Below are positions 23,122 to 31,428 of a stretch of DNA of 64,000 bases, piece after piece. Location of the stretch: the NCBI GenBank assembly GCA_003574685.1, contig QOCQ01000015.1, forward strand, positions 62,001-126,000, in the 5' to 3' direction. The first letter of the stretch is position 1, and every line of letters starts with the position of its first letter. This DNA comes from Rhodospirillaceae bacterium SYSU D60007. Lineage in GTDB: Bacteria > Pseudomonadota > Alphaproteobacteria > Reyranellales > Reyranellaceae. The notes beneath the pieces are model-generated. The model saw only the letters and a program-made list of their open reading frames with translations, searched no databases and had not been told where the DNA came from. The position numbers and the translations under genes are program-made.

Positions 23122-24219
23122 ATGACCCCCCGGCAGGCAATCAGCCGCGCGCGGCGCACGGCGTTTCTGGCGGCACTGGAGAAGAGCCTTTCCATCACCG
23201 GCGCCGCTGCGGCGGCGGGCGTCAACCGCACGCTCCTCTACAAGTGGCGCGCCCGGTTGCCGGCCTTTGCCGCCGCCTGGGATGACGCGGTCATGACGGC
23301 CATCGACCTGCTGGAGGACGAAGCGCTGCGCCGGGCGGTGCACGGCGTCGAGCGGCCGGTGTTCTATCGCGGCAAGCAGGTCGGCAGCGTCACCACGTAC
23401 AACGACCGCCTGCTGATGCTGCTGTTGCAGCGGCGCAGCCCCCGGCCGCAACACATCAACCGGCCGGTGCCGTTGCGGCCAGCGGACAAGCGCGAATCTG
23501 TCTCCCTGTCCGCCCCAGGGCACCTGACTCAAAACAACCTTCCCCCGGAGGGGGAAGGTGCCCGAAGGGCGGAAGGGGGATGTCTCCACCCGCTCGGAGT
23601 CTCGCCTTTTACACCGTGCTTGTTGAGGCATCCCCCTTCCGGCGCTGGCGCGCCACCTTCCCCCTCCGGGGGAAGGCCTGTGTCCAGCGGAGGAGACGAC
23701 AGGGTGAGCTCAGAGCCGCGCGAATCTGTCTCCTTCTGTCTCCCCGCCCCGGATCGCCAGACATCCCGCGCTGCGGCCGGAACAACGGCGTTCCAGGGCC
23801 GCGTGAATCTGTCTCCTTCTGCCTCCCTGTCCCCGGCTGTCGTTCCGGGTGCAGCGCGGAATCTTTTCGGCCCTCGCGGCGGCGGTGTTTCAGACCCGCG
23901 CGAATCTGTCTCCTTCTGTCTCTCCGTCACCGATTGCCAGGTATCCCGCGCTGCAATCGAAGCAGCCGCGTTCCGTGACCGCGCGAATCTGTCTCCCTCC
24001 GTCTCCCAGGGCATATGGCCCAGTCACGGTGTTTTCGTCGTCCTGAGCGAAGCGAAGGACCTTGCGGTGGTTCGGCCAAGGACTGGCAGCATCGGTGAGT
24101 CACCGCCACCATCGTTCACGGATCGGACGACCGCGGGGTCCTTCGCTTCGCTCAGGACGACGGCAAAGAGTGTGAATCTGTCTCCTTTTGTCTCTCCGAC
24201 TGCCGCAGCACCGGGATAG
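23122..24219 (+). CDS. Terminase-small-subunit-like HTH protein with repeat-derived tail
   Basis: 365 aa from ATG 23122 (CGGAGG upstream). Residues 1-110 hold a helix-turn-helix, SITGAAAAAGVNRTLLYKWR, then RPVFYRGKQVGSVTTYNDRL and LLMLLLQRRSP. This resembles the C-terminal part of phage terminase small subunits (PVFY-G-VG---YD-RLLMFLL). No terminase large subunit or phage gene is nearby. From about residue 124 the frame passes through palindromic repeat family B and six GAATCTGTCTCC repeats, giving RESVSFCL- and VNLSPS-type peptides with no recognisable fold. The true protein may be only the first 120 residues with readthrough into repeats, or the tail may be real. A possible domesticated phage or transposon DNA-binding protein. 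Confidence 0.6.
   Translation: MTPRQAISRARRTAFLAALEKSLSITGAAAAAGVNRTLLYKWRARLPAFAAAWDDAVMTAIDLLEDEALRRAVHGVERPVFYRGKQVGSVTTYNDRLLMLLLQRRSPRPQHINRPVPLRPADKRESVSLSAPGHLTQNNLPPEGEGARRAEGGCLHPLGVSPFTPCLLRHPPSGAGAPPSPSGGRPVSSGGDDRVSSEPRESVSFCLPAPDRQTSRAAAGTTAFQGRVNLSPSASLSPAVVPGAARNLFGPRGGGVSDPRESVSFCLSVTDCQVSRAAIEAAAFRDRANLSPSVSQGIWPSHGVFVVLSEAKDLAVVRPRTGSIGESPPPSFTDRTTAGSFASLRTTAKSVNLSPFVSPTAAAPG
23538..23676. repeat. Dispersed palindromic repeat pair, family B, copy 2
   Basis: Same two-unit inverted arrangement as at 8395-8514: left unit with CCCGAAGGGC, right unit with GGCGCTGGCGCGCC, here separated by a longer middle (about 55 nt). It lies inside the reading frame of the terminase-like gene between the first and second GAATCTGTCTCC cores. 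Confidence 0.87.
24037..24161. repeat. Perfect 25-bp inverted repeat (family D)
   Basis: The arms at 24037-24061 and 24137-24161 are exact complements, core CCTGAGCGAAGCGAAGGAC, enclosing 75 nt. The core resembles the widely dispersed TCCTTCGCTTCGCTCAGGA palindromes of many bacterial genomes. A diverged relative (CATTCCGAGCGCAGCGCGGG) is nested in the repeat at 52497-52772. Confidence 0.8.
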
Positions 24220-24223
24220 CAGC

Positions 24224-24571
24224 ATGACGCGGATCATCAGCATTCATGAATACGTGCTGAAGCCGGGCATCGATGCCGTGGCGTTCGAGCGCGCCGTCCG
24301 GGCGGCAGAAGCCCGAAGGCTGTTCGATCTGCCGGGCCTGGTTGAGTATCGCTTCGTGCGCGGGATCAAGGGCCAGCGCAGGGATGGCCTTGCCGCGATC
24401 TGGGTCTACGAAAGCCGCGAGGCGTGGGAGCGTCTCTGGGGTTCTCCCGACCGTCCCCGCGAGCCGGCGGCGTATCCCGCCGGGTGGCAGGCATGGGAGA
24501 ACGAGATTCTGGCGCCGCTGCTGGCTGAGGCGCCGGACGCGATCGCCTTCACCGCTTATGAGGAGTTCTGA
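24224..24571 (+). CDS. Antibiotic-biosynthesis-monooxygenase-like small protein
   Basis: 115 aa from ATG 24224; ribosome site weak. ISIHEYVLKPGIDAVAFERA, GLVEYRFVRGIKGQRR and AAIWVYESREAWERLWG give the ferredoxin-like beta-alpha-beta pattern of ABM/dimeric alpha-beta barrel proteins. Such proteins are small oxygenases or ligand-binding dimers. The start lies 5 nt after the repeat-tailed HTH gene but with no evident functional link. Confidence 0.6.
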   Translation: MTRIISIHEYVLKPGIDAVAFERAVRAAEARRLFDLPGLVEYRFVRGIKGQRRDGLAAIWVYESREAWERLWGSPDRPREPAAYPAGWQAWENEILAPLLAEAPDAIAFTAYEEF

Positions 24572-24679
24572 CCCGCAAGCCGGTCAGCCATCGGACCGGC
24601 GCACAGCTTCCCCCTTGGCCCGCGGCCCGGCTGGCGGATAGCGTTCCCGTCAGCGCCGTGCAGCGAATGGAGCGGTCCC

Positions 24680-25837
24680 GTGATCCGCAGGTTCCACGTC
24701 CTCTATGTCGGCCAGATCGACCTCGACCATGTCGGCCTTGACGGCACGCCCGCCAATGAGCGCCGCTACAGCAATGAACGCCTCAGCGAGGTGTTCGAGA
24801 CCACGCGCGACGTGGCGCGCACGATGGATGACCTCGGCTATTACGCGCTGTGGACCGCGGAGCACCACTTCCAGCACGAGGGCTACGAGTGCCTGCCCAA
24901 CCTGGTGCAGCTCGGCCTGTGGCTCGCCACGCAGACGAAGCGCCTGAAGTTCGGCTGCGCCTTCAACGTGCTGCCGATGTGGCATCCGATTCGCCTGGCC
25001 GAGGACTACGCCATGGCCGATATCGTCACCGACGGCCGGGTCATCATGGGCGTGGGCCGCGGCTATCATACGCGCGAGGTGGAAACCTTCGGCGCGCCGC
25101 TGATTGATGCCGAGGCCAACCGGGAATATTTCGAGGAGCAGCTTCAGCTCCTGCTGAAGTGCTTCAACGAGGAGTCGTTCCACTTCAAGGGCAAGTACTT
25201 CGAATGCCCGCCGCCGGTCGACTATCGCGGCTACCGCCTGAAGGAGATCACGGTCGTGCCGCGGCCGAAGCACCTGCCAGTCGAGGTGTGGATGCCGATC
25301 GCCAGCGGCAAGACCATCGACATGATGGCGCGCTACGGGCTCAAGGCCATGGTCACGCTGAACGGCGAAAAAATCCTCGACGATGTCGTGCGTGCCTATC
25401 ACGCGGCGTGCGCCCGCCATGGCCAGGCCAAGAAACTCGGCCAGGATGTGATCTGGGGCTCGGGCATGTACCTCGCCGGTAGCCAGGAAGAAGCGATCCG
25501 CAAGGTCGAGCCGGCACATGACGAACGCTACAAGTGGTTCGCGCCGTTCGGCTTCGTGCGCTATGCCGACGAGCACGGCCGGACCTGGGGCACGCCGGGC
25601 GCGCCCGCCTCGATCCCGACCATCCGCGAGGGCGTGAAGCAGAAGGCCTGGCTCTGCGGCACGCCGGCCGAGGTGATCGATGGCATCCGCTCGATCGAAG
25701 CCAAATATCCCGGGCTCGAGGATTTCATGATCCACTGGGCCGAGGGATTGTCGCCGGCCGAGTTCAAGGACCAGTTGCGCTGGTTCGCGCGCGACGTGAT
25801 GCCGGCTTTCTCCGGCGCGAAGCTGGCGGCGGAATAG
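24680..25837 (+). CDS. LLM-class flavin-dependent oxidoreductase
   Basis: 385 aa from GTG 24680, with TGGAGCG upstream. Bacterial-luciferase-like TIM barrel: YYALWTAEHHFQHEGY (about residue 54), RLKFGCAFNVLPMWHPIRLA and ADIVTDGRVIMGVGRGYHTR are typical flavin-binding segments. Usually uses FMNH2 or F420 to oxygenate an aliphatic or aromatic substrate. It is followed after 5 nt by a D-2-hydroxyacid dehydrogenase gene, so both probably act in one catabolic route. Substrate unknown. Confidence 0.9.
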   Translation: MIRRFHVLYVGQIDLDHVGLDGTPANERRYSNERLSEVFETTRDVARTMDDLGYYALWTAEHHFQHEGYECLPNLVQLGLWLATQTKRLKFGCAFNVLPMWHPIRLAEDYAMADIVTDGRVIMGVGRGYHTREVETFGAPLIDAEANREYFEEQLQLLLKCFNEESFHFKGKYFECPPPVDYRGYRLKEITVVPRPKHLPVEVWMPIASGKTIDMMARYGLKAMVTLNGEKILDDVVRAYHAACARHGQAKKLGQDVIWGSGMYLAGSQEEAIRKVEPAHDERYKWFAPFGFVRYADEHGRTWGTPGAPASIPTIREGVKQKAWLCGTPAEVIDGIRSIEAKYPGLEDFMIHWAEGLSPAEFKDQLRWFARDVMPAFSGAKLAAE

Positions 25838-25842
25838 GCAAG

Positions 25843-26838
25843 TTGAAGCTGCTGCTCTCGGCCTTTGCCGCGCGCATCTGGGGCGCGCGCATCGCGGCTG
25901 CCGTGGCACCCGAGGACATCGCGTTCGTCACCGCGGAGGAGGCCATCGCCAGCGACGCGCCGTGCGACGCCGACATCGCGTTCATGACGCGCGAGGTCAC
26001 CGGCAAGTCGAGCAAGAACAACATCACGCCGGAGCTGCGCGACTTTCAGGCCGTGCTGCGCCGCTCGCCGAAGCTGCGCTGGCTGCAAATCCATCCCGCC
26101 GGCGCGGAGCGCCCGATCTACCGCGAGCTGCGCGAACGCGGCGTGAAGGTGACGACGGCGTCCGGCGCTACCGCAGTGACGGTGGCGCACAGCACGCTGG
26201 GCGCCCTGATCGCGCTGAACCGCCGCTTTCCGCTTCTGGCCGACGCGCAGCGCCGCCATGCCTGGGAGCCGCGCCTGGGCGAACGCTCGCCGCGCGACCT
26301 GAAGGGGCAGTGCGCGGTGATCGTCGGGCTGGGTCCGATCGGCCGTCATCTCGCCGCGCTATTGAAGATGCTGGACATGCGCATCGTCGGCGTGCGGCGC
26401 AAGCCGGAGCCGGTGGCGCCCTGCGACCAGACGATCACCTACGAGGAGCTGCGGGGTGTGCTGCCCGGGGCGGACTGGCTGATCCTCTGCTGCCCGGCCT
26501 CGCCGCTGACCCGCGGCATCGCGAATGCCAGCCTCTTTGCGGCGATGCCGGACGGCGCCGGCTTCATCAACGTCGCGCGCGGCGAGGTTGCCGTGGAACG
26601 CGACGTGATCGACGCGCTGGCGAGCGGCAAGCTGGGCGGTGCCTATCTCGACGTGTTCGAGCGCGAGCCGCTGGATCCGGCATCGCCCCTGTGGGACATG
26701 CCGAACGTCATCATCTCGCCGCACACCGCCAGCCACTCGCAGGGCCAGAACGAGGCAATCTTTGAGATCTTCCTCGACAACCTTCAGCGCTGGCGCAGCG
26801 GCCAGAAGCTGCTCAACGACGTCGATGATCTCGCCTGA
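25843..26838 (+). CDS. D-2-hydroxyacid dehydrogenase family protein
   Basis: 331 aa from TTG 25843, the first start codon after the oxidoreductase stop; an earlier open frame overlaps that gene and is only its shadow. NAD(P) loop CAVIVGLGPIGRHLA at about 150, catalytic Arg in FINVARGEV, Glu in DVFEREPLDP, His in ISPHTASHS. Interconverts 2-oxo and D-2-hydroxy acids. Tight coupling to the LLM gene suggests a shared pathway. The unusual TTG start could lower translation. Confidence 0.88.
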   Translation: MKLLLSAFAARIWGARIAAAVAPEDIAFVTAEEAIASDAPCDADIAFMTREVTGKSSKNNITPELRDFQAVLRRSPKLRWLQIHPAGAERPIYRELRERGVKVTTASGATAVTVAHSTLGALIALNRRFPLLADAQRRHAWEPRLGERSPRDLKGQCAVIVGLGPIGRHLAALLKMLDMRIVGVRRKPEPVAPCDQTITYEELRGVLPGADWLILCCPASPLTRGIANASLFAAMPDGAGFINVARGEVAVERDVIDALASGKLGGAYLDVFEREPLDPASPLWDMPNVIISPHTASHSQGQNEAIFEIFLDNLQRWRSGQKLLNDVDDLA

Positions 26839-26868
26839 ACCTCCCGTCATCCCCTTCGCTCTCATACG

Positions 26869-26988
26869 CCTTCCCCCGGAGGGGGAAGGTGGCGCGCCAG
26901 CGCCGGAAGGGGGATGCCTCAACAAGTACGGTGCCGGTTGCAGCATCCCCCTTCCGCCCTTCGGGCACCTTCCCCCTCCGGGGGAAGG
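26869..26988. repeat. Dispersed palindromic repeat pair, family B, copy 3
   Basis: Same inverted pair as copies 1 and 2, but here the left unit carries GGCGCGCCAGCGCC and the right one GCCCTTCGGGC, so the whole is flipped relative to copy 1. It sits between convergent genes, 30 nt after the dehydrogenase stop. Confidence 0.88.
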
Positions 26989-27031
26989 CAGGCAATATGC
27001 GAAGGCCAACGACACGGCAGCATGTCTTGGC

Positions 27032-27424
27032 CTATCCCTCCTTGCGCAGCTCGGCGAAGACCTCCTTTGCCGTCAGCATGGCCTCGCGCACGGCGGGCAG
27101 GCCGATGTAGCCGGCGAGGTGCAGCAGGGCTTCGGAGAGCTCGTCCTCCGTCCAGCCCTGCCGGCGCGCCATGCGGAGGTGGATGGCCAGCTCCGGCAGG
27201 GCGTGGGTCGAGGCATCGGAGATCACGCAGATCAGCGCACGCGTCTTGAGGTCCAGCCCGGGCCGCGACCACAGCATGCCGAACACCGCCTCGCGGGCGT
27301 AGTCGCCGAACTTCTTCATCATCGGATCGTCGTAGACGCTGCCGGCCATCTTATCGACCAGCTTGTCGCCCATGAGCTGCCGCCTGATCTCGGTGCCCTT
27401 CCGGTACAGTTCGCTCTCGGCCAT
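27032..27424 (-). CDS. Carboxymuconolactone decarboxylase family protein
   Basis: 130 aa from ATG 27424 (GGAGGAAACG upstream). The single CMD domain shows YAREAVFGMLWSRPGLDLKT and the DASTHALPELAIHLRMARRQ region with a His, then EDELSEALLHLAGYIGLPA. Resembles PcaC but the genes of the protocatechuate pathway are absent, so it may be an AhpD-like or other small alpha-helical enzyme. Divergent from the aminotransferase. Confidence 0.82.
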   Translation of the reverse strand: MAESELYRKGTEIRRQLMGDKLVDKMAGSVYDDPMMKKFGDYAREAVFGMLWSRPGLDLKTRALICVISDASTHALPELAIHLRMARRQGWTEDELSEALLHLAGYIGLPAVREAMLTAKEVFAELRKEG

Positions 27425-27567
27425 GTCCGTTTCCTCCGTGACGCTTCTGACGCTGCCACGCTGCCCCGGCCGGAGAGCGGGCGCAACATTGTCCCGGCAC
27501 AAACCTGACCCTTGGGGAACGGAGACCGGCCTTGCTACGGTAAGCGCCATCATCGGAAGGACCATTC

Positions 27568-28719
27568 ATGCTGCCCTCGCAACGCGCGCTCTTCGATATC
27601 CCGGCCGATATCTGCTATCTGAACGCGGCCTCGTTCAGCCCGCTGCCGCTGGCGGTGCAGGAGGCTGGCCGCACCGGGGTGGCGCGCAAGGGCCGTCCCT
27701 GGGAACTGGATCCGGCCTTTGCCGGCCAGATCCATGAGCGCACGCGACGGGCCGCGGCGGCGCTGATCAATGCCGACCCGCAGGACATCGCGCTGGTTTC
27801 GTCCGTGGCCTATGGCGTCGCCACGGCCGGCAAGCTGGTGACGATCCCGCGGGGCCATCGCGTGCTGGTACTGCACGAGGACCACTCCTCGCCTGTCCTG
27901 GAATGGATGACACGCGGGCAGGCCGCGGGCTTCACCATCGAGACCGTCCCGCAACCGGAAGACGGCGACTGGACAACGGCCGTGCTGGCCGCCATCGAGC
28001 GGCCCGGTGCGCCGCCGCTGGCGCTGGCATCGATCTCCTCGATCCACTGGTCCGACGGCGGCGCGCTTGATCTCGACCGCATCGCGACGGCCTTGCGCGC
28101 GCAGGGCGCCCTGTTACTGCTCGACGCGACGCACGGCGTAGGCGTGATGCATATGGACGTGCGCAAGCTCGATCCGGATTTCCTGATGTTCCCGACCTAC
28201 AAATGGGTGCTCGGGCCCTACGGGCGGGCTTTCCTGTATGTCGCGAAGCGGCATCAGGACGGCATTCCGCTGGAGCAGACGGGCTATGGCCGGCGCTCGA
28301 TCTCTGCGGAGCAGACGCCCTACATGAAGGATACCGCGTACACAGCCGGCGCGCGGCGGTTCGACATGGCCGAACGCGACCACTTCATTTCCATGGAGAT
28401 GGCGGCGGTGGGCATGGAGATGATGGCCGGCTGGGGTCACGCCGCCATCCGGGAGCGGCTGGCGATGCTGACGCACCGTCTGGCCGAGGCGCTGGGCAAT
28501 ATCGGTGACGTGCGCGTCCCCGACCCGAAGCTGCGGGCACCGCACATCCTGAGCCTGGGCTTCCGCCGCGGCCTGCCGGAGGGCCTTACCGACCGGCTGG
28601 CAGCGGAGAGGGTCTACGTCGCGCCGCGGCTGGGCCGCATCCGCATCAGCCCGCACGTCTACAACGACGAGAACGACATCGAGCGCTTCGCCTCCGTGTT
28701 CCGCCGCCTCACATCCTAG
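27568..28719 (+). CDS. Aminotransferase class V-fold PLP enzyme
   Basis: 383 aa. CYLNAASFSPLPLAVQEAG opens the fold; LLLLDATHGVGVMHMDV (about 192) holds the PLP-ring Asp, and the Schiff-base Lys is in FPTYKWVLGPYG (about 212). The C-terminal RIRISPHVYNDENDIERF is typical. Family members are cysteine desulfurases, kynureninases and isopenicillin-N epimerase-like enzymes; no SufS-type Cys loop is seen, so an epimerase or lyase is more likely. Confidence 0.88.
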   Translation: MLPSQRALFDIPADICYLNAASFSPLPLAVQEAGRTGVARKGRPWELDPAFAGQIHERTRRAAAALINADPQDIALVSSVAYGVATAGKLVTIPRGHRVLVLHEDHSSPVLEWMTRGQAAGFTIETVPQPEDGDWTTAVLAAIERPGAPPLALASISSIHWSDGGALDLDRIATALRAQGALLLLDATHGVGVMHMDVRKLDPDFLMFPTYKWVLGPYGRAFLYVAKRHQDGIPLEQTGYGRRSISAEQTPYMKDTAYTAGARRFDMAERDHFISMEMAAVGMEMMAGWGHAAIRERLAMLTHRLAEALGNIGDVRVPDPKLRAPHILSLGFRRGLPEGLTDRLAAERVYVAPRLGRIRISPHVYNDENDIERFASVFRRLTS

Positions 28720-29559
28720 CTAAGCGCGTTCATCCGGCTTCCGGTTGAGAACAGCGAAACGCTCTTTGGGTGCCTTCTCGCGCGCGGCAGGTCCATAGGT
28801 GCCGCGCTCGATGCGCGTGGGAATGGTCAGCATGTAGTTCTTGAACGCGACTTCGATGGCGGCGCGCTGGCCCTGTGCATCGAGCGTGTCGTTGACCGAG
28901 CGCTTGGCCATGCGCAGCGCCCAGGCATCGTTGACGGCGATACGCCGCGCCAGAGCCAGCACCTCGTCCTCCAGCGCTGCGCGCGGCACCACGCGGTTCA
29001 CCAGCCCCATCGCCTCGGCCTGCGCGGCCGTGAAGAACTCGCCGGTGAAGAGGTACTCCTTGGTCTTGCGCGGCCCGAGGTCCCAGGGCATCGAGAAATA
29101 CTGCACATGCGCGCCACCCCAGCGCACGGCACGGTCGGCGAACAGCGCATCCTCGCTGGCGACAATGAGGTCGCAGCACGAGGCCAGCATCAGGCCACCC
29201 ATGATGCAATAGCCCTGGACCTGCGCGATGGTCGGCTTGGGCACGTCGCGCCAGCGCAGGCACGCGTCGAGGAACAGCTCCGAAAGCCGGCGGTACTCGC
29301 CTTCGAAGCCCGGCTGCACGGGATGGCGCTTCTGGTCCTCCAGCTCCTCCGGGCTGCCAAGGTCATGGCCGGCCGAGAAGTGCTTGCCCGCGCCGGCAAT
29401 GATCACGACCTTGACGTCCGGCTCGCCGGCCGCCCGGTTCAGCGCCTCGTCGAGTTCCGTCAGCAGCACCCGGCTTTGCGCATTGAGCACGTGCGGCCGG
29501 TTGGCGGTGATCCGCAGCACCGCATCGAACCGCTCCCACAGCAGCGTCGTGTAGGTCAT
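28720..29559 (-). CDS. Enoyl-CoA hydratase/isomerase family protein
   Basis: 279 aa from ATG 29559. KHFSAGHDLGSPEELEDQKR (about 62) forms the first oxyanion segment, IMGGLMLASCCDLIVASEDA (about 115) the second. The catalytic Glu of crotonase, expected near WGGAHVQYFS, is not obvious. The subgroup acting on unusual CoA thioesters is therefore open. Its ATG overlaps the stop of the serine hydrolase gene (ATGA), and a cupin gene precedes that. Confidence 0.88.
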   Translation of the reverse strand: MTYTTLLWERFDAVLRITANRPHVLNAQSRVLLTELDEALNRAAGEPDVKVVIIAGAGKHFSAGHDLGSPEELEDQKRHPVQPGFEGEYRRLSELFLDACLRWRDVPKPTIAQVQGYCIMGGLMLASCCDLIVASEDALFADRAVRWGGAHVQYFSMPWDLGPRKTKEYLFTGEFFTAAQAEAMGLVNRVVPRAALEDEVLALARRIAVNDAWALRMAKRSVNDTLDAQGQRAAIEVAFKNYMLTIPTRIERGTYGPAAREKAPKERFAVLNRKPDERA

Positions 29560-30734
29560 GCCGCCTTGTCGAGCGTGGCGCCATAGACCGCTGTCTCGAA
29601 GTCCCGGAACAGCTTGATGGCGTACGTGTCGAAGAACGGCAGGATCTGCATCAGGATCACACCCGTGATGCGGCGTGCCGGGTCGATCCAGTAATAGGTG
29701 TTGGCCAACCCCGCCCAGGCGAGGCTGTTGGCGCTGCGGCCAGTCGGTGCCGGAGCGCTGTTCATGTAGAAGCTGAGAGCCCACTTCGCCGGCAGGCCCG
29801 GGAAGAAATCGGCATCCAGCGACAGCGGCGGCGCGGCCGTCTTCAGCACTTCGAGGTTGATATCCCCGATGGCGTTCTTCGACATCAGCGCCACGGTGTC
29901 GCTTTTCAGCACCCGCCGGCCGTTGAGGATGCCGCCCGCCAGCAGCATGCGCGTGAAGGCGAGATAGTCCGCAGCCGTGCCGTACAGGCCGCCGCCGCCC
30001 ATGTGGAACTCCGGTTCCTGCGGCAGCTCCAGCCCGGTGGGCGTCAGTGATCCATCCTCCCCGCGCTGATGGATGTTGGCCAGCCGCGCGCGCTGGCTGG
30101 CGCCGAGCTTGAACGCCATATCCTTCATGCCCAGCGGCTCGAACAGCTCCTCGGCCAGCACCCGGTCGAGCTTCTTGCCGTGGATCACTTCCACGATCTT
30201 GCCCAGCCAGTCGATGTTGATGCCGTAGTTCCAGCGCTCGCCGGGATCGGCCAGCAGCGGCAGGCGCAACGCCGCGTCGGTGCAGGAGATGATGCCGGGC
30301 GTTTCAGTAGCCTGCATGTACTGGCCCAGCAGCGGACTCCAGATGTCGTAGCCGAAGCCGGCGGTATGCGTGATCAGATGGTGGACGGTGATCGGCCGTC
30401 TGGCCGGCCGGAGCTTCGGCGTATTGCCATCCATTCCTACCAGAACCTGCGGGTTGGCGAGCGGCGGCACGAAATCGGCGGCGTTCTGCTCCAGCCGCAG
30501 CTTGCCACGCTCCACGAGCTGCATGGCCGCGGCCGCGGTAATTGCCTTGGTCATCGAGGCCAGCCAGACCACGGTGTCGGGAGTCATGGCGTCCGGCTTG
30601 GCGAGGTCGCGCTTGCCGAAGCCGCCCTCGTAGATGACTCCGGAATCGTCAGCGACCATGGCAACGACGCCGGGCACACTGCCGGAATCGGTAGCGCGGC
30701 GCAGAACGGGATCGATGCTGGCGGCAAGAGTCAT
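29556..30734 (-). CDS. Serine hydrolase, class C beta-lactamase-like
   Basis: 392 aa, no signal peptide. SxxK motif in WLASMTKAI (about 60), YxN in WNYGIN (about 169), HTAGFGYD. This matches the cytosolic esterase/carboxylesterase group (EstB-like) rather than true beta-lactamases. Co-transcribed between a cupin and an enoyl-CoA hydratase gene, so probably an esterase of a small catabolic pathway. Confidence 0.88.
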   Translation of the reverse strand: MTLAASIDPVLRRATDSGSVPGVVAMVADDSGVIYEGGFGKRDLAKPDAMTPDTVVWLASMTKAITAAAAMQLVERGKLRLEQNAADFVPPLANPQVLVGMDGNTPKLRPARRPITVHHLITHTAGFGYDIWSPLLGQYMQATETPGIISCTDAALRLPLLADPGERWNYGINIDWLGKIVEVIHGKKLDRVLAEELFEPLGMKDMAFKLGASQRARLANIHQRGEDGSLTPTGLELPQEPEFHMGGGGLYGTAADYLAFTRMLLAGGILNGRRVLKSDTVALMSKNAIGDINLEVLKTAAPPLSLDADFFPGLPAKWALSFYMNSAPAPTGRSANSLAWAGLANTYYWIDPARRITGVILMQILPFFDTYAIKLFRDFETAVYGATLDKAA

Positions 30735-30750
30735 GGCGTTCCCTCCCCTG

Positions 30751-31299
30751 TCACGCCGGCCCGGCGGTAGCGCTTTCGATCACCGTCGCCTTGCCGGCGG
30801 TCACGTCGAACTTCAGTCTCTGCACATGGTCCAGGTCCCGCCCGGTCACCCGCACGAAGCGCGAACCCTCGGGATAGTCGATGGAATGGATGGCACCGAC
30901 ATCGTAGACGCCGGCCTTTCCCGGCTGCAGCCTGTAAGAACGCACAGCCCGAAGATCAGCCGGGCCGGCGCCTGCACCGCCATCCACCCGGCGCCATTCC
31001 GTCATATCGGTGTGCAGGACAGCCTGGCCATAGACCGCCCATGAGCTGCCATGGTCGTGCGGCGGCGAGCGGTGGGCACGCGGATTGCAGTGCGCCAGGA
31101 CCACGAAACCGAGCTCGGCGTCCTCGTAGAGCTTGCGCGTGCCGGTCGGTGCCTTCGGGCCTACCGCCTCCTCGACGAAAGCCTTGTTGGCCAGCAGGCG
31201 CTCCAGCAAGTCGCGCACCTTCTCGCGGCCGGCCGGACCGGCATGCTCCTTCAGTGCGGTGCGGCAATCGGAGATGAAGCTTTCGAGCGTGTAGGCCAT
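30751..31299 (-). CDS. Cupin / cysteine-dioxygenase-like protein
   Basis: 182 aa from ATG 31299 (GGGAGGCAGC upstream). PPHDHGSSWAVYGQAVLHTD at about 83 is the HxH...E/D metal motif of thiol dioxygenase-like cupins; VYDVGAIHSIDYPEG near 140 carries the third His. Probably binds Fe(II). The usual CDO Cys-Tyr pair is not evident. First gene of the cupin, serine hydrolase, enoyl-CoA hydratase operon. Confidence 0.75.
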   Translation of the reverse strand: MAYTLESFISDCRTALKEHAGPAGREKVRDLLERLLANKAFVEEAVGPKAPTGTRKLYEDAELGFVVLAHCNPRAHRSPPHDHGSSWAVYGQAVLHTDMTEWRRVDGGAGAGPADLRAVRSYRLQPGKAGVYDVGAIHSIDYPEGSRFVRVTGRDLDHVQRLKFDVTAGKATVIESATAGPA

Positions 31300-31428
31300 G
31301 CTGCCTCCCCTTCCCGCTGAGGCTGCTGTCACCGGGCGAGCCTAGCAGAGCGGAAGGCCATGGCGATAGGCAGGACTTGCCGGCGGTGCTAGCGTCCGCC
31401 GCGCACCATGCGGTGGCGGGAGGAAAGG

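Larger units (their letters stand above)
23494..24185 (+). repeat. Six interspersed GAATCTGTCTCC repeats
   Basis: Exact GAATCTGTCTCC at 23494, 23722, 23805, 23902, 23985 and 24174. The block 23711-23816 is repeated with divergence at 23891-23996, exactly 180 bp (60 codons) later; inside each block two cores lie 83 bp apart. Each core is preceded by GCG or TG and usually followed by a second TGTCTCC. On the minus strand it reads as GGAGACAGA twice in tandem. All lie inside the frame of the HTH gene. Confidence 0.85.

Noticed and set aside
23494-24185. Possible CRISPR array made of GAATCTGTCTCC repeats
   Set aside because: The core is only 12 nt, spacing is irregular (228, 83, 97, 83, 189), two units are themselves duplicated with their spacers, and no cas gene is nearby.
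23122-24219. Prophage remnant
   Set aside because: Only the terminase-small-subunit-like domain is present; no large terminase, portal, capsid, lysis or integrase gene is within 20 kb.
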